64,000 nucleotides of DNA from positions 806,001 to 870,000 of the forward strand of contig BFBT01000001.1 of NCBI GenBank assembly GCA_003112755.1. Reading direction: 5' to 3'. Both the position numbers and the translations under genes were made by a program. Below are positions 51,898 to 59,782 of this stretch, in pieces; the first letter of the stretch is position 1, and each line of letters begins with the position of its first letter. Source of the DNA: Lawsonibacter asaccharolyticus. GTDB taxonomy: Bacteria; Bacillota; Clostridia; Oscillospirales; Oscillospiraceae. The notes beneath the pieces were generated by a model. It was not told the DNA's origin, did no database searches, and worked only from the letters and a program-made list of their open reading frames with translations.

Positions 51898-52176
51898 ATG
51901 CTTACACCGATCAAGGCAATTCGGGCCAAGTGCCTGGACTGCTGTTGCGGCTCTGCTAAAGAAGTGGAGCTGTGTCCTATCCCGGATTGCTCACTGTATC
52001 CGTATCGGTTCGGCAAAAATCCCAATATCAAGTTGTCGGACGAACAGAGGGCAAGGAGGGCGGCACATTTCAAAAATAAAGCCAGCCAGCAGGGCCCACA
52101 AGACCCCGGCGCAACCGGGGAGGGTAACTATACTCCCGAGGCCGAAAAGGCCACAGAGGGGCGGCCAGACGCATAA
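51898..52176 (+). CDS. Cys-rich small phage protein
   Basis: A 92-aa protein opening MLTPIKAIRAKCLDCCCGSA, followed by VELCPIPDCSLYPYRFGKNP: five or six cysteines likely binding zinc, a type seen frequently in Clostridia phages and islands. The tail is low complexity. Function unknown; single-strand nucleic-acid or zinc-finger roles are possible. Confidence 0.8.
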   Translation: MLTPIKAIRAKCLDCCCGSAKEVELCPIPDCSLYPYRFGKNPNIKLSDEQRARRAAHFKNKASQQGPQDPGATGEGNYTPEAEKATEGRPDA

Positions 52177-52299
52177 GGAAAGCCCCCATATCCGAAGCGC
52201 CGACCAAGCTATACGGATATAGGAGCCTGTAACCCCGGAGGGGGCTATGGTGATAGCTTACCACAGTCCCCTCCAGATTTCAAGATGGAGGAGATACCG

Positions 52300-52788
52300 A
52301 TGGAAACAATACATAGCAACCTAGCCACTCTCAAGAGTGTGGAGGCCATAATGGAAGAAACAGATCGGGCCATTGTCCCTGTGGTGGGGGACTGCCTGGA
52401 GGGGGCTGGGGTGCAGGATGGCGGACGGGTGGCTGTGGCCTTTGATCGATTCCCAGCGCCACCCAGACACAAGAGCAAAGGCGGGGACGGTTCGGAAGAT
52501 CTATGCCTGTGCTATGCAACTTTCCCCGGCACCAGAAAGCCCTCGGTCATGCTCAAGGCTTATGATGGTGTGTGGGGCGCTTACCAGATGGTGGGGACCA
52601 GATACAAGAGCATGTGGGACGGGGATAGGTTCCGCCCAAACTGTGGTATGTTCGCAGAAAGGATCTTCGGTGTAATTTTCGCAAGCTGGGACAAAGATGG
52701 GAATCTGTTGTGGGAGCGAGACCTGGACAGCTTTCCGGCCACGCTGGGGAGCACGCCGACCCTCCACGGGGAGGTGACTGCTGTATGA
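52300..52788 (+). CDS. S24/LexA-fold-like protein, unknown
   Basis: A 162-aa protein with VPVVGDCLEGAGVQDGGRVA followed by VAFDRFPAP, which recalls the GDSM...GI..GD.V start of the S24 (LexA/signal-peptidase) fold, here with Cys where the Ser nucleophile would be. The rest (YDGVWGAYQMVGTRYKSMWD, FRPNCGMFAERIFGVIFASW) is unlike LexA. No N-terminal DNA-binding domain. ATG 52300 follows GGAGGAGATACCG. Probably a conserved island protein; activity unproven. Confidence 0.7.
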   Translation: METIHSNLATLKSVEAIMEETDRAIVPVVGDCLEGAGVQDGGRVAVAFDRFPAPPRHKSKGGDGSEDLCLCYATFPGTRKPSVMLKAYDGVWGAYQMVGTRYKSMWDGDRFRPNCGMFAERIFGVIFASWDKDGNLLWERDLDSFPATLGSTPTLHGEVTAV

Positions 52789-53084
52789 GGATCATCTTTC
52801 CCACCACGCCAGACGTATTCATTGCCGATCAAGAAGAAATTGTGGGCCGGGAACTATCAAAGGGAGAAAAGGAGGTCGTGGCCGCCTGGGTGGAGGTGTT
52901 CAATCTTACTTATGAGGACGGGTTAACCCAAGACCGTGATACCCTGGAGAATGACCTGGACAAGCTGGCTGAACTTATGGCCCGCCATAAAGACAATGCG
53001 GGAGTACATAAATTCGCCAAGTCCTGCCGGGCCTGGATGATTGAGGCATGGAGGCAAGGAAAGGAGGCCGCACAGCATGACTAA
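52785..53084 (+). CDS. Unknown island protein
   Basis: A 99-aa acidic helical protein (MRIIFPTTPDVFIADQEEIV, GEKEVVAAWVEVFNLTYEDG). Its ATG overlaps the previous stop as ATGA. No family recognised. Confidence 0.65.
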   Translation: MRIIFPTTPDVFIADQEEIVGRELSKGEKEVVAAWVEVFNLTYEDGLTQDRDTLENDLDKLAELMARHKDNAGVHKFAKSCRAWMIEAWRQGKEAAQHD

Positions 53085-53232
53085 AGAAGAGCGCCGCCAG
53101 AGGACAGAGAGAGCCCACCTGGAGCGGGAGAGGGAGGCGCAGATAGAAGCACTCCGCCAGATCAGGGACGACCCACAGGCCACGCCGGGGGAGCGACTGG
53201 AGGCGGTGAAGTTGCTGCTAGAGCTGGAATAA
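53077..53232 (+). CDS. Small charged helical protein
   Basis: A 51-aa protein (MTKEERRQRTERAHLERERE, IRDDPQATPGERLEAVKLLL) overlapping the end of the previous gene by 8 bases. The charge pattern predicts a long helix. The last gene of the plus-strand cluster; a terminator follows. Confidence 0.6.
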   Translation: MTKEERRQRTERAHLEREREAQIEALRQIRDDPQATPGERLEAVKLLLELE

Positions 53233-53245
53233 AGAGATGAAGGAT

Positions 53246-53275
53246 GGGGCTGCCCGCACGAGCGGCCCCCTTTTT
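53246..53275 (+). terminator. Terminator of the left island cluster
   Basis: GGGGCTGC / GCGGCCCC stem (one G-U pair) followed by CTTTTT, starting 14 bases past the stop at 53232. Confidence 0.8.
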
Positions 53276-53360
53276 CTGTATAATGTTTCAGAGTTGGAGA
53301 AAGTTCCTCTCACCGGTCCCTTAGCGAGATTCCCCCAGGGGGTAGGGGTGGGGGGATGTA

Positions 53361-53577
53361 CTATCGGCATATCCGGGCCAGATCTTCCATCAGCCGCTTT
53401 CCGTGCCGGAGCTGATATCGGGAGAAACGGACCAGATGGCGGCGGTATGTGGTTTCGTGCATCCCCTTTGGCCTGTCTGGACGAAAACCTAAAAAAGAAA
53501 ATCCATCTACCGGCCACGGCGGAAGGGTCAGGTATCGCTTTGCGCAGCTTCTCCAGCCGCTTTTGAATATCGGTCAT
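53361..53577 (-). pseudogene. Frameshifted small phage gene
   Basis: ATG 53577 overlaps the upstream stop as ATGA and opens MTDIQKRLEKLRKAI, a convincing start. In that frame the rest reads through the terminator of the opposite cluster and looks random. In the next frame a normal-looking protein appears (VDGFSFLGFRPDRPKGMHET, LRHGKRLMEDLARICR) ending at 53361. A one-base frameshift near codons 15-20 would join the two halves. Either a decayed gene or, less likely, a programmed shift. Confidence 0.45.
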
Positions 53578-53864
53578 AGTTCGTCACTCCCCGGCTCTGG
53601 TAATTCCAGCTTGCCCGCCTCTATCGCCTCGTCAATTAACTGATAGAACGACAGTGAAAGAGCATCCACCCCCTCCACGGGATGGGGATAGAGCACGATC
53701 CGCCGCCCGTCCGGGGTATATGCGCCATGCTCCAGCAGATAGGTAACGGGATCTTTATCGGTATAAAACTCCCGACCACCCTCGACAATAAAGGTCGTTT
53801 TGTCTGCGGACAGCGTTTCCAGGTAGCTCCGCAAGGCTGCAAGGCGTTCTTTAGTGCTTGCCAT
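53574..53864 (-). CDS. Unknown island protein
   Basis: A 96-aa protein (MASTKERLAALRSYLETLSA, EGGREFYTDKDPVTYLLEHG, KLELPEPGSDEL). Starts inside the end of the TerS-like gene. Helix-strand mix without a known family; frequent companions of the TerS-like HTH protein in prophages look similar. Confidence 0.65.
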   Translation of the reverse strand: MASTKERLAALRSYLETLSADKTTFIVEGGREFYTDKDPVTYLLEHGAYTPDGRRIVLYPHPVEGVDALSLSFYQLIDEAIEAGKLELPEPGSDEL

Positions 53865-54246
53865 CGGTTTCACTCCTCCATTGCTCAAGCTCTTCCAACT
53901 GTTTCATAATGTCCGCAATCTCCGTCAGCCGTAAGCCATATTCTAAAAGGGATCGGGCTGCTGAAATTCTGGCCGTTGCCGTTTCTCCTCCATCCTCCAC
54001 AATCTCTCGCAAACAAGACAGCGCCGGGTTTAGGCTCTGCCGCGCTTGTGTTGCTGCATCTTCGATCATCCCGGAAACCGCTTTTTGATACTCCGCTTGA
54101 AACTCCGGGTCTGTGAGATAACGGCGCAGAGTCTTGGATTCAATGCCCGCTGCCTTTGCCGCCGCCTCCTTCGTTGGATTCGTCAGCAGGGCGGACAGGG
54201 CTTTTTGCTGTTTCTGTGTCAGTGTTTTCACCTTCTTTTCGGTCAT
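53851..54246 (-). CDS. TerS-like helix-turn-helix protein
   Basis: A 131-aa protein: N-terminal HTH (KQQKALSALLTNPTKEAAAK, AAGIESKTLRRYLTDPEFQA) and a helical C-terminus (ISAARSLLEYGLRLTEIADI, MKQLEELEQW). This is the phBC6A51-type HTH protein, often read as a small terminase. In PICIs a private TerS redirects the helper phage packaging machinery to the island genome, which would be its role here. No large terminase is present, as expected for a satellite. Confidence 0.75.
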   Translation of the reverse strand: MTEKKVKTLTQKQQKALSALLTNPTKEAAAKAAGIESKTLRRYLTDPEFQAEYQKAVSGMIEDAATQARQSLNPALSCLREIVEDGGETATARISAARSLLEYGLRLTEIADIMKQLEELEQWRSETDGKH

Positions 54247-54258
54247 TCTCGGTTATTT

Positions 54259-54840
54259 TTAGAAATATGCCCGCAGCTCCCGGCTGTTCCTGGGGTGACG
54301 CAGAGCCCGCAGAGCAGCGGCGTGTATCTTGTGGTCCACCTTCTGCTCCAGCCAATACCGCCGCCGGATCACCGTCCTCTGATGCTCTGGCAGGCCGTCC
54401 ACAGCCCTGTGAAGTGCCTCCCACTCTCCGATGCTCTCCAGGGCTTCCTCCGCTCTGGGGTCCGGTATCACGTCCTCCAGGTACAGAAGATCCCCCTCCC
54501 TGTCCACAAGGGGCGTCTCCAGGCTGACCGCTGATTGAATGGGGTCCAGCTGGTCCCGCTTTGTACGCTGTCCGCTGGCCTCAGAAAAGGCCCCTCTGAG
54601 CTTTAGACCGTACCATGTGAGGAATGACCCGCCCCTATCCTCCCAGCCCTCCAGGGCTTCTAGAAGTGCAAGAAAGGCCCCCTGCTCGAAATCATCCACA
54701 GACAGCCCCGCCCGGCCGCCTACCGCCATAGTCCACCGATACGCCCGATCATGGGCAAACCGCCGCACGGCTCCCCACAGCTCCAGCAGCTTGTCCTTAT
54801 CCCCGCCCTGGATCGCCCTCGCTAGTTCTTCATTGGTCAT
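54259..54840 (-). CDS. Sigma-70-like factor of the island
   Basis: A 193-aa protein with sigma region 2 (SVDDFEQGAFLALLEALEGW, SFLTWYGLKLRGAFSEASGQ) and region 4-like end (GLPEHQRTVIRRRYWLEQKV). Phage-encoded late regulators of this sort control packaging genes in Clostridia phages. It stands 12 bases before the TerS-like gene and could turn on the terminal genes of the island. ATG 54840 is taken; a longer frame has no ribosome site. Confidence 0.75.
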   Translation of the reverse strand: MTNEELARAIQGGDKDKLLELWGAVRRFAHDRAYRWTMAVGGRAGLSVDDFEQGAFLALLEALEGWEDRGGSFLTWYGLKLRGAFSEASGQRTKRDQLDPIQSAVSLETPLVDREGDLLYLEDVIPDPRAEEALESIGEWEALHRAVDGLPEHQRTVIRRRYWLEQKVDHKIHAAALRALRHPRNSRELRAYF

Positions 54841-54904
54841 TGATGTCCGGCCCCTTTCGTGGTAGAATGTGGGTGACAAGTTCACACTCCACCACGGGCC
54901 GCTC

Positions 54905-55273
54905 TCATTCGCTGGGAGCGGTTTTTCTTGGTTCGCTCTGGGTTCGATATAGCTCCAGCCAGTCCCCCAGTTTCATCACCACCAGCCACGGGGACCGGGA
55001 GCGGCGGAAGAACACGGCGGGGAGGCCGTCACCAAAGCGCACAGCGTCCCGCTCCGCCTGTTCCATCCAGTCATAAGGTCGCAGCTGCTCCGCCCGCTTG
55101 CACTCGATATGCACCCCAGGGAGGCCCGTAATATCGGGGGTACTCCCGTAGCTTACCGCCCGCCCTGGCTCCACATTGTACCCGTATTCCTGGAGAAGCC
55201 GGGCGAGCTCCAACTCTCCCGCCCGGCCTTTTCTCTGGCTTGTTCTACCCGTTAGAACCACCCCCAGCCGCAA
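54905..55273 (-). CDS. Holliday junction resolvase-like nuclease (Hjc type)
   Basis: A 122-aa PD-(D/E)XK nuclease: RKGRAGELELARLLQEYGYN, STPDITGLPGVHIECKRAEQ (Asp, Glu and Lys in one line) and a basic middle. The Hjc/phage resolvase form cuts branched DNA during replication. Start is TTG 55273 with GAGGA at good spacing, lying inside the small gene before it. Confidence 0.8.
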   Translation of the reverse strand: MRLGVVLTGRTSQRKGRAGELELARLLQEYGYNVEPGRAVSYGSTPDITGLPGVHIECKRAEQLRPYDWMEQAERDAVRFGDGLPAVFFRRSRSPWLVVMKLGDWLELYRTQSEPRKTAPSE

Positions 55274-55352
55274 GCACTTCCTCTATACTCTCCAATACAT
55301 CCGCAATTCGCTCCAGTTGCTTCACAATCGCTAAAGCCTGGTTATCCGTCAT
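55245..55352 (-). CDS. 35-aa coiled protein upstream of resolvase
   Basis: MTDNQALAIVKQLERIADVL ESIEEVLAAGGG: a short amphipathic helix peptide with a GAAGGTG ribosome site 6 bases before ATG 55352. It overlaps the stop of the Cys-rich gene by ATGA and runs into the start of the resolvase. Position and coupling support a real gene. Confidence 0.6.
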   Translation of the reverse strand: MTDNQALAIVKQLERIADVLESIEEVLAAGGGSNG

Positions 55353-55537
55353 GTTTTCACCTTCTTCCCGTTTGGCGTGAACATTATCCCAACATCACTG
55401 CCGCCCAGGTCGATGATCTTCGCACCCAATTCCTGGGCCGTGGTCAGGAAACAGCCACCACCGGGATGATCTATGTAGCGGTCCGGGCAATCCTTTTCGC
55501 AGGGCTTACCATCCAGGGGACAAATTATATCTTTCAC
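55349..55537 (-). CDS. Cys-rich 62-aa phage protein
   Basis: VKDIICPLDGKPCEKDCPDR then GGCFLTTAQELGAKIIDLGG; four cysteines of likely metal binding. GTG 55537 has GGAG 8 bases before. It lies between the primase and resolvase genes. The 128 bases from here to the primase stop contain no gene. Confidence 0.65.
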   Translation of the reverse strand: MKDIICPLDGKPCEKDCPDRYIDHPGGGCFLTTAQELGAKIIDLGGSDVGIMFTPNGKKVKT

Positions 55538-55665
55538 GATTACAGCTCCTTTTCTTCGTTTTTGCCCACACCGGCAATCCGTTGCGGCGCAAGGGTTTGC
55601 AAAATGGGGTCCGGGTGGGGCCGGGTTTTCCGAGGGGTATAAAATTTTCTCTCGCATAGAAGGGA

Positions 55666-58032
55666 CTATAAAATGCCAGACCCACCCGGACCCGCCCTCC
55701 ATTTCATCCCTAAAACAAAGGCCATCTTTGACGCAGAGTGCGGTGCTCCCGCTGGCCTTTTGCGCTTGATTTCAGCGTGGGCCTCCATAGCCTGCTTCCA
55801 GTTGGACATACTTTCGGCTCGGTGCCCGTTGCGCTCGCACCACCCTTGATAGGCTTGGTATGCCTCCTCGGTCCTGAGCTCCCCGTGTGGGTCTGGCTCC
55901 ATCATCTCATCCACAAAGCGGGCTATCTTGTCGCTGTCCCGCCGGTATTGGGCCGTAGCCTCCCGGACGGCGGGCGGAGCCTCAAGGCCAGTTTCCCGCA
56001 TCATCCAAAGTCCATCCAGGCACCAGTTGAGAATACCGCTCATGTTTTCAGCCTGACGCAACTTGTGTTTCAAGCTCTTGTCCTGCTCCTCTTCAGAGAA
56101 ATGCCGGTTGAACGGGATCACCTTCACACGCCCGGAATCAAATACAGTGGGGTCCGTCACCTTCGGCAAGTGGTTGGTGTTGATGAACAGCTTGAATTGC
56201 GGAACAAACTCAAAAGAATTTTCATTGAGAAAGCGGGCGTTGATGGTGTCCCGGCCCGTCAGGGTCTTAACCAGACTGGCAGAAAGGACCATCTGTTTGC
56301 CCGGCTCAGAGATGTTGACCACACGTGCTCCCGCCAGCCGTGCGATATCCTCTGTGGGAGCGTTGCTGTTGGCCTTGTCCTTTTGAGTGATGGTCTCAGG
56401 CCGTGCCGCCCGGCCATATCCGCCTACAAGGGTCATATAGGTCTCCATAAGTGTCCCTTTGCCGTTGCGGGTGGTGGCTCCGTAGAGGGTAAAGAAGCAC
56501 TCTTCCGACGTGTCTCCGGTCAGGCCGTATCCCATAGCCTTTTGCAGATAAGCGGCGGTCTCCTGGTCCCCCTGCATCACTTCGTTGATGGTCTTTTCCC
56601 ATAGTTCGCTCCGGGCCTCCGAGTCATACTTCACGCCGGAGATGGTCGCCAGTAGGTCACTAGGAGAGTGTGGCCGAAATTCCCGTGTCCGCAGGTCCAG
56701 GGTCCCATTTTTGCAGTTGAACAGATGGAGGACTTGGTCAAACTCTGTCATGCTTACCGGGTGAACACTGGCCGCATCTTTCAAGATGGTCTCCCGGTTG
56801 GTGCGCCGCTGCCACTTCCCCACATGGGCTTGATAGGCGACCCTCTGCTTTTCGTCCTGGATGGACAGCGCATAGACCGCCAGGGCGTCCGCAAGGTCCT
56901 TGCATAGCTCCATAGCCCTCAGATTGCCACTGTCCGGCTCCCACACCTTTCCGTTGTAGATATACCACCGCTTGCGCTCCGGCACATACCGGGCCTTGTT
57001 CTTGTACCAATCCGCGAACAGGTTTCCATTGCCGATATCGCTCCACCCATAGCGGGAATTTTTGTCCGGGCGCAGGTCCGCCAGCTTTACCGGTCCATTT
57101 GTGGTGTCGGTGGTGATCTTCTCCGCCTTGCGTCTGGAATGGGCCTGTGGGTCATATCCACCGGAGCAAGAAGCAATAGCTTCCTGAATGGTGATCGCTC
57201 CGTAAGTGGACCCGCTCTGCCGCCGGTCCCATTTCTCACGCATCAGGCCGGAGGAGCGGAAAAGCCGATCCATCCGGGCGGCGTCCTTGTTGGTCCACCA
57301 CGCCAGCCAATTACAAAGGGCAAGGTCGGCCTCGGAGTGGGAGGGATACCCGGATATATCCCCGGACCACAAGGCGGCAAACTGCGCCCCGTTGCGGCCC
57401 TTCTTGGCTTTTTCAATCAATGCCACGTCATCCATCTCGACCGGGCCAGAAGGATCGGGAGGAGGTGTGGTTTTCTTCGTTTTGGGCCGCACCATATACT
57501 TCTCCAGCACAGCGGCCAGTTGTTCCCCACGTTCCTCCATCTCAAAACCGGGCGTCAAAGCGTTGCCGGTCACAGTAACAAACCTTTTGGTACAACCAGC
57601 TATGTACACTTCTATCCCAAAGTTTGGGTTTTTGATATAATATCGGTCTTTGTCATAGTGGAATCCAGACGCTTTGAGCAGAATACGCAATCCGTGTCCG
57701 CTGGGAGAATACTCCGTATAGCCTTGCACCATGTCCATCACATCAAAGGCCAGCGGGGACAGTTCGCCGTTTTCATCAATGCAGTGGTCAATGTCGATTG
57801 CGCCCACATTGCCAAAGATACCCACACCCAGCCCGTCATAACGGCCCCGCTCCACAGCCTTTAGTGTGGTTTCCAGAGAGGCGATGGTGGCCGGGTTGGT
57901 GCTCTGCGCCCTGCCGCCGGTCCTGGGGTTATAGGGAATCTTTGTGGGCTTTCCTTCCCGATCCTCATATTTCCACACGCAAAATAGACCGTCTCGGAGC
58001 AGGGTAGGAGGTAAATTTTTATATTCAACCAT
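55666..58032 (-). CDS. P4-type primase-helicase
   Basis: A 788-aa replication protein. The N-terminal ~160 residues form a phage primase-polymerase-like domain (KIPYNPRTGGRAQSTNPATI, GAIDIDHCIDENGELSPLAF with metal-binding Asp, TEYSPSGHGLRILLK). A middle D5 region follows, then a superfamily 3 helicase with Walker A TLYGATTRNGKGTLMET and the block LFINTNHLPKVTDPTVFDSG. It starts DNA synthesis for the island. ATG 58032 is taken, GTG 58044 is an alternative. It is the core replication gene, as in PICI pri-rep. Confidence 0.92.
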   Translation of the reverse strand: MVEYKNLPPTLLRDGLFCVWKYEDREGKPTKIPYNPRTGGRAQSTNPATIASLETTLKAVERGRYDGLGVGIFGNVGAIDIDHCIDENGELSPLAFDVMDMVQGYTEYSPSGHGLRILLKASGFHYDKDRYYIKNPNFGIEVYIAGCTKRFVTVTGNALTPGFEMEERGEQLAAVLEKYMVRPKTKKTTPPPDPSGPVEMDDVALIEKAKKGRNGAQFAALWSGDISGYPSHSEADLALCNWLAWWTNKDAARMDRLFRSSGLMREKWDRRQSGSTYGAITIQEAIASCSGGYDPQAHSRRKAEKITTDTTNGPVKLADLRPDKNSRYGWSDIGNGNLFADWYKNKARYVPERKRWYIYNGKVWEPDSGNLRAMELCKDLADALAVYALSIQDEKQRVAYQAHVGKWQRRTNRETILKDAASVHPVSMTEFDQVLHLFNCKNGTLDLRTREFRPHSPSDLLATISGVKYDSEARSELWEKTINEVMQGDQETAAYLQKAMGYGLTGDTSEECFFTLYGATTRNGKGTLMETYMTLVGGYGRAARPETITQKDKANSNAPTEDIARLAGARVVNISEPGKQMVLSASLVKTLTGRDTINARFLNENSFEFVPQFKLFINTNHLPKVTDPTVFDSGRVKVIPFNRHFSEEEQDKSLKHKLRQAENMSGILNWCLDGLWMMRETGLEAPPAVREATAQYRRDSDKIARFVDEMMEPDPHGELRTEEAYQAYQGWCERNGHRAESMSNWKQAMEAHAEIKRKRPAGAPHSASKMAFVLGMKWRAGPGGSGIL

Positions 58033-58037
58033 TCTGC

Positions 58038-58436
58038 CTACCACTCTGCTTTCTCGATTGCATCAGCGGCTTCTAGAATCTCCGCCGCTCTACGGCGAAG
58101 CGAATCTACACAGCGGTCCTTTTCTTCCTTGCTAGATGGGAGGTAGTATCCGTCCAGGTTGTTGCTGAGGATTGGGATATGCCTCCGGCGCTCTATGTGG
58201 ATCTGCTTTCTTACATCCCGTTCTGAACGCTGGGTAATCCTTACCAGATCCCGAAGATGGAGACCTTGTCCCGCTCCAGGAAGCAGAAATTGAGAAATAT
58301 ATCCCGCTTGCGTCCGGTCCTGGTCTGATGTACAATAGTTTTGGGAAGTGGTGTCCGCCCGTGAAGCCGACCCCGTTTCCTCCGCCCGTTCTGCTGTGCC
58401 ACCAGCAGGGCGGGCTTCTTTTTTCTTCTCACTCAT
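58038..58436 (-). CDS. Small HTH-type protein before the primase
   Basis: A 132-aa protein: low-complexity acidic and basic start (MSEKKKEARPAGGTAERAEE), then a winged-helix-like segment (LHLRDLVRITQRSERDVRKQ, IHIERRRHIPIL) and a helical end. Probably binds the replication origin or controls the primase; no firm family. It starts inside the end of the Xis-like gene and its stop is 5 bases before the primase start. Confidence 0.7.
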   Translation of the reverse strand: MSEKKKEARPAGGTAERAEETGSASRADTTSQNYCTSDQDRTQAGYISQFLLPGAGQGLHLRDLVRITQRSERDVRKQIHIERRRHIPILSNNLDGYYLPSSKEEKDRCVDSLRRRAAEILEAADAIEKAEW

Positions 58437-58615
58437 TCGTTCACCTGCTTTCTGATCCACTCCCGCAGCCCTTCCACAGAGATCAGTGTCCTAGCTCCGA
58501 CTTTGAAGGCTGGGAAATCTTCTCGATTCATCATTTGATATACTGTTGGTTTACTTACTCCCAGTAGCCGTGCGGCTTCGGGTGCAGAGACAGCCAAAGG
58601 CTCCAGCTTGTCCAT
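58433..58615 (-). CDS. Excisionase / MerR-like HTH protein
   Basis: A 60-aa protein (MDKLEPLAVSAPEAARLLGV, SKPTVYQMMNREDFPAFKVG, ARTLISVEGLREWIRKQVNE), a plain example of the excisionase-type DNA-binding family. In islands these are Xis proteins. Its start overlaps the stop of the Cro-like gene as TAATG. Confidence 0.85.
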   Translation of the reverse strand: MDKLEPLAVSAPEAARLLGVSKPTVYQMMNREDFPAFKVGARTLISVEGLREWIRKQVNE

Positions 58616-58794
58616 TAGCCCACCTCCTGGGACAGTTTTCGAATGATGGAGAAAATCTTCTCCTTCTGCTCTTGGGGTAGTTCCTTGCGGAGCTTGCGGG
58701 AAAAGTTGCAATCTGCAATTCCTAAAGCGTCCGCAATCTGCCAGAGCTTTACCCCGGCCCCTGCCGCTGTACGTCTAATGTCCTGGTTGCACAT
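58615..58794 (-). CDS. Cro-like HTH regulator
   Basis: A 59-aa HTH protein (MCNQDIRRTAAGAGVKLWQI, ADALGIADCNFSRKLRKELP) following GGAGGTGACCTTA. First gene of the minus-strand replication operon and opposite the CI-like repressor across the promoter switch; typical position of Cro/Str. Confidence 0.82.
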   Translation of the reverse strand: MCNQDIRRTAAGAGVKLWQIADALGIADCNFSRKLRKELPQEQKEKIFSIIRKLSQEVG

Positions 58795-58818
58795 TAAGGT
58801 CACCTCCATAATTTGTTG

Positions 58819-58877
58819 TTGACAAGTCCGTTTTTCTTGCATATAATAATCATACAGCAACAACACAGGACTTGCAA
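58819..58877. promoter_or_regulatory. Face-to-face promoters of the CI/Cro switch
   Basis: Plus strand TTGACA-17-TATAAT (58819-58847) towards the CI-like gene; minus strand TTGCAA-17-TATGAT (58849-58877) towards the Cro-like gene. The -10 boxes abut, so each transcript crosses the other promoter. The sequences AAGTCC and GTTGTTG recur in inverted orientation on each side and are candidate operators. Confidence 0.75.
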
Positions 58878-58940
58878 TATATGAGGACGATAAAATTTAA
58901 TTAGCAAACCGAAGGGACAAAGCAAACGGAGGAGAGAACT

Positions 58941-59678
58941 TTGGCAAGAAAAAATGTCACCGATGATTTTAAGGTATTTCCTGAGCGGCTTTCGATGTTG
59001 ATGAAAGAACAGGGCGTAACACAAGAGAGGTTAGCCCATGATCTAGGAATAAAGCGTCAAACCGTTGGCTTATACAAAAACGGACAATCCATGCCAGATG
59101 CAGCACAGTTAAGGAATATTGCCGTTTTTTTTAATGTGTCATCAGATTGGCTTTTGGGATTAACTGATTTTAGAGAACAAGATAATGCAAGGGTATTGGC
59201 AAAAGATTTGGGCTTTTCGGAACAGGCAATTAAGGTTTTAACAGAGCATGTTGAACATTTTGGGAACAAATATCTAATACCAACCTTAAATCTCCTCATT
59301 GAACAGGAGACCATGCCACCGGATGGCTTTTCAGTTATTGCTTTTGATGGAATATCCGCAGATGAATATGCTCAATTAGAACAAGAAGCAGAAAGAAACT
59401 ATGAAAGAGAATGTGAAGAGTGGGAAAAAAAGAAATATATCCCCATTTTAACTGATATTGAGGACTTCCTTTCAATTAAACATGATGCAGAAAACAAATA
59501 TGATATAACAAAAGAACAAATATTACCCAAAAAGCAAAAGAGTGGACTTAAAGGTATTCGTTTAAATGCAATTCGGACAATCCCCGCATCTGATATTGCA
59601 GAAAAAGTTTTGCTTTCAGATATTGAGGAGGGGCTAAAGAAATTAAAAAATTTGCGATTAAGTTCTATTGAAGAATAA
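58941..59678 (+). CDS. CI/Stl-like repressor
   Basis: A 245-aa protein with an N-terminal XRE-type HTH (ERLSMLMKEQGVTQERLAHD, LGIKRQTVGLYKNGQSMPDA, NVSSDWLLGLTDF) and a long C-terminal helical region of unknown fold rather than an S24 peptidase, so it would not be inactivated by RecA; in PICIs such Stl repressors are removed by binding a helper phage protein. Start is TTG 58941 after GGAGGAGAGAAC. Its codons are much richer in A/T than its neighbours, a sign of separate ancestry. Probable keeper of the quiescent state. Confidence 0.85.
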   Translation: MARKNVTDDFKVFPERLSMLMKEQGVTQERLAHDLGIKRQTVGLYKNGQSMPDAAQLRNIAVFFNVSSDWLLGLTDFREQDNARVLAKDLGFSEQAIKVLTEHVEHFGNKYLIPTLNLLIEQETMPPDGFSVIAFDGISADEYAQLEQEAERNYERECEEWEKKKYIPILTDIEDFLSIKHDAENKYDITKEQILPKKQKSGLKGIRLNAIRTIPASDIAEKVLLSDIEEGLKKLKNLRLSSIEE

Positions 59679-59679
59679 A

Positions 59680-59711
59680 ACCCGCCCCTGGTGTGCTACC
59701 ACCAGGGACGG
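59680..59711 (+). terminator. Terminator between repressor and integrase
   Basis: CCCGCCCCTGGTG / CACCAGGGACGGG stem (13 bp, one wobble) two bases past the repressor stop. A second stem GGAGCAGTA / TACTGCTCC follows at 59718-59752 just before the integrase gene. Confidence 0.7.
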
Positions 59712-59782
59712 GCTATAAGGAGCAGTAAACTTCACACGGCCTACTGCTCCTCCATTCTACCACAAACAAAGGAGGAATTGCA

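Noticed and set aside
53218..53577. Full 119-aa reading of the minus-strand frame starting MTDIQKRLEK
   Set aside because: After about 18 residues it becomes Pro/Arg-rich and reads back through the terminator of the opposite cluster; a frameshift explains it better.
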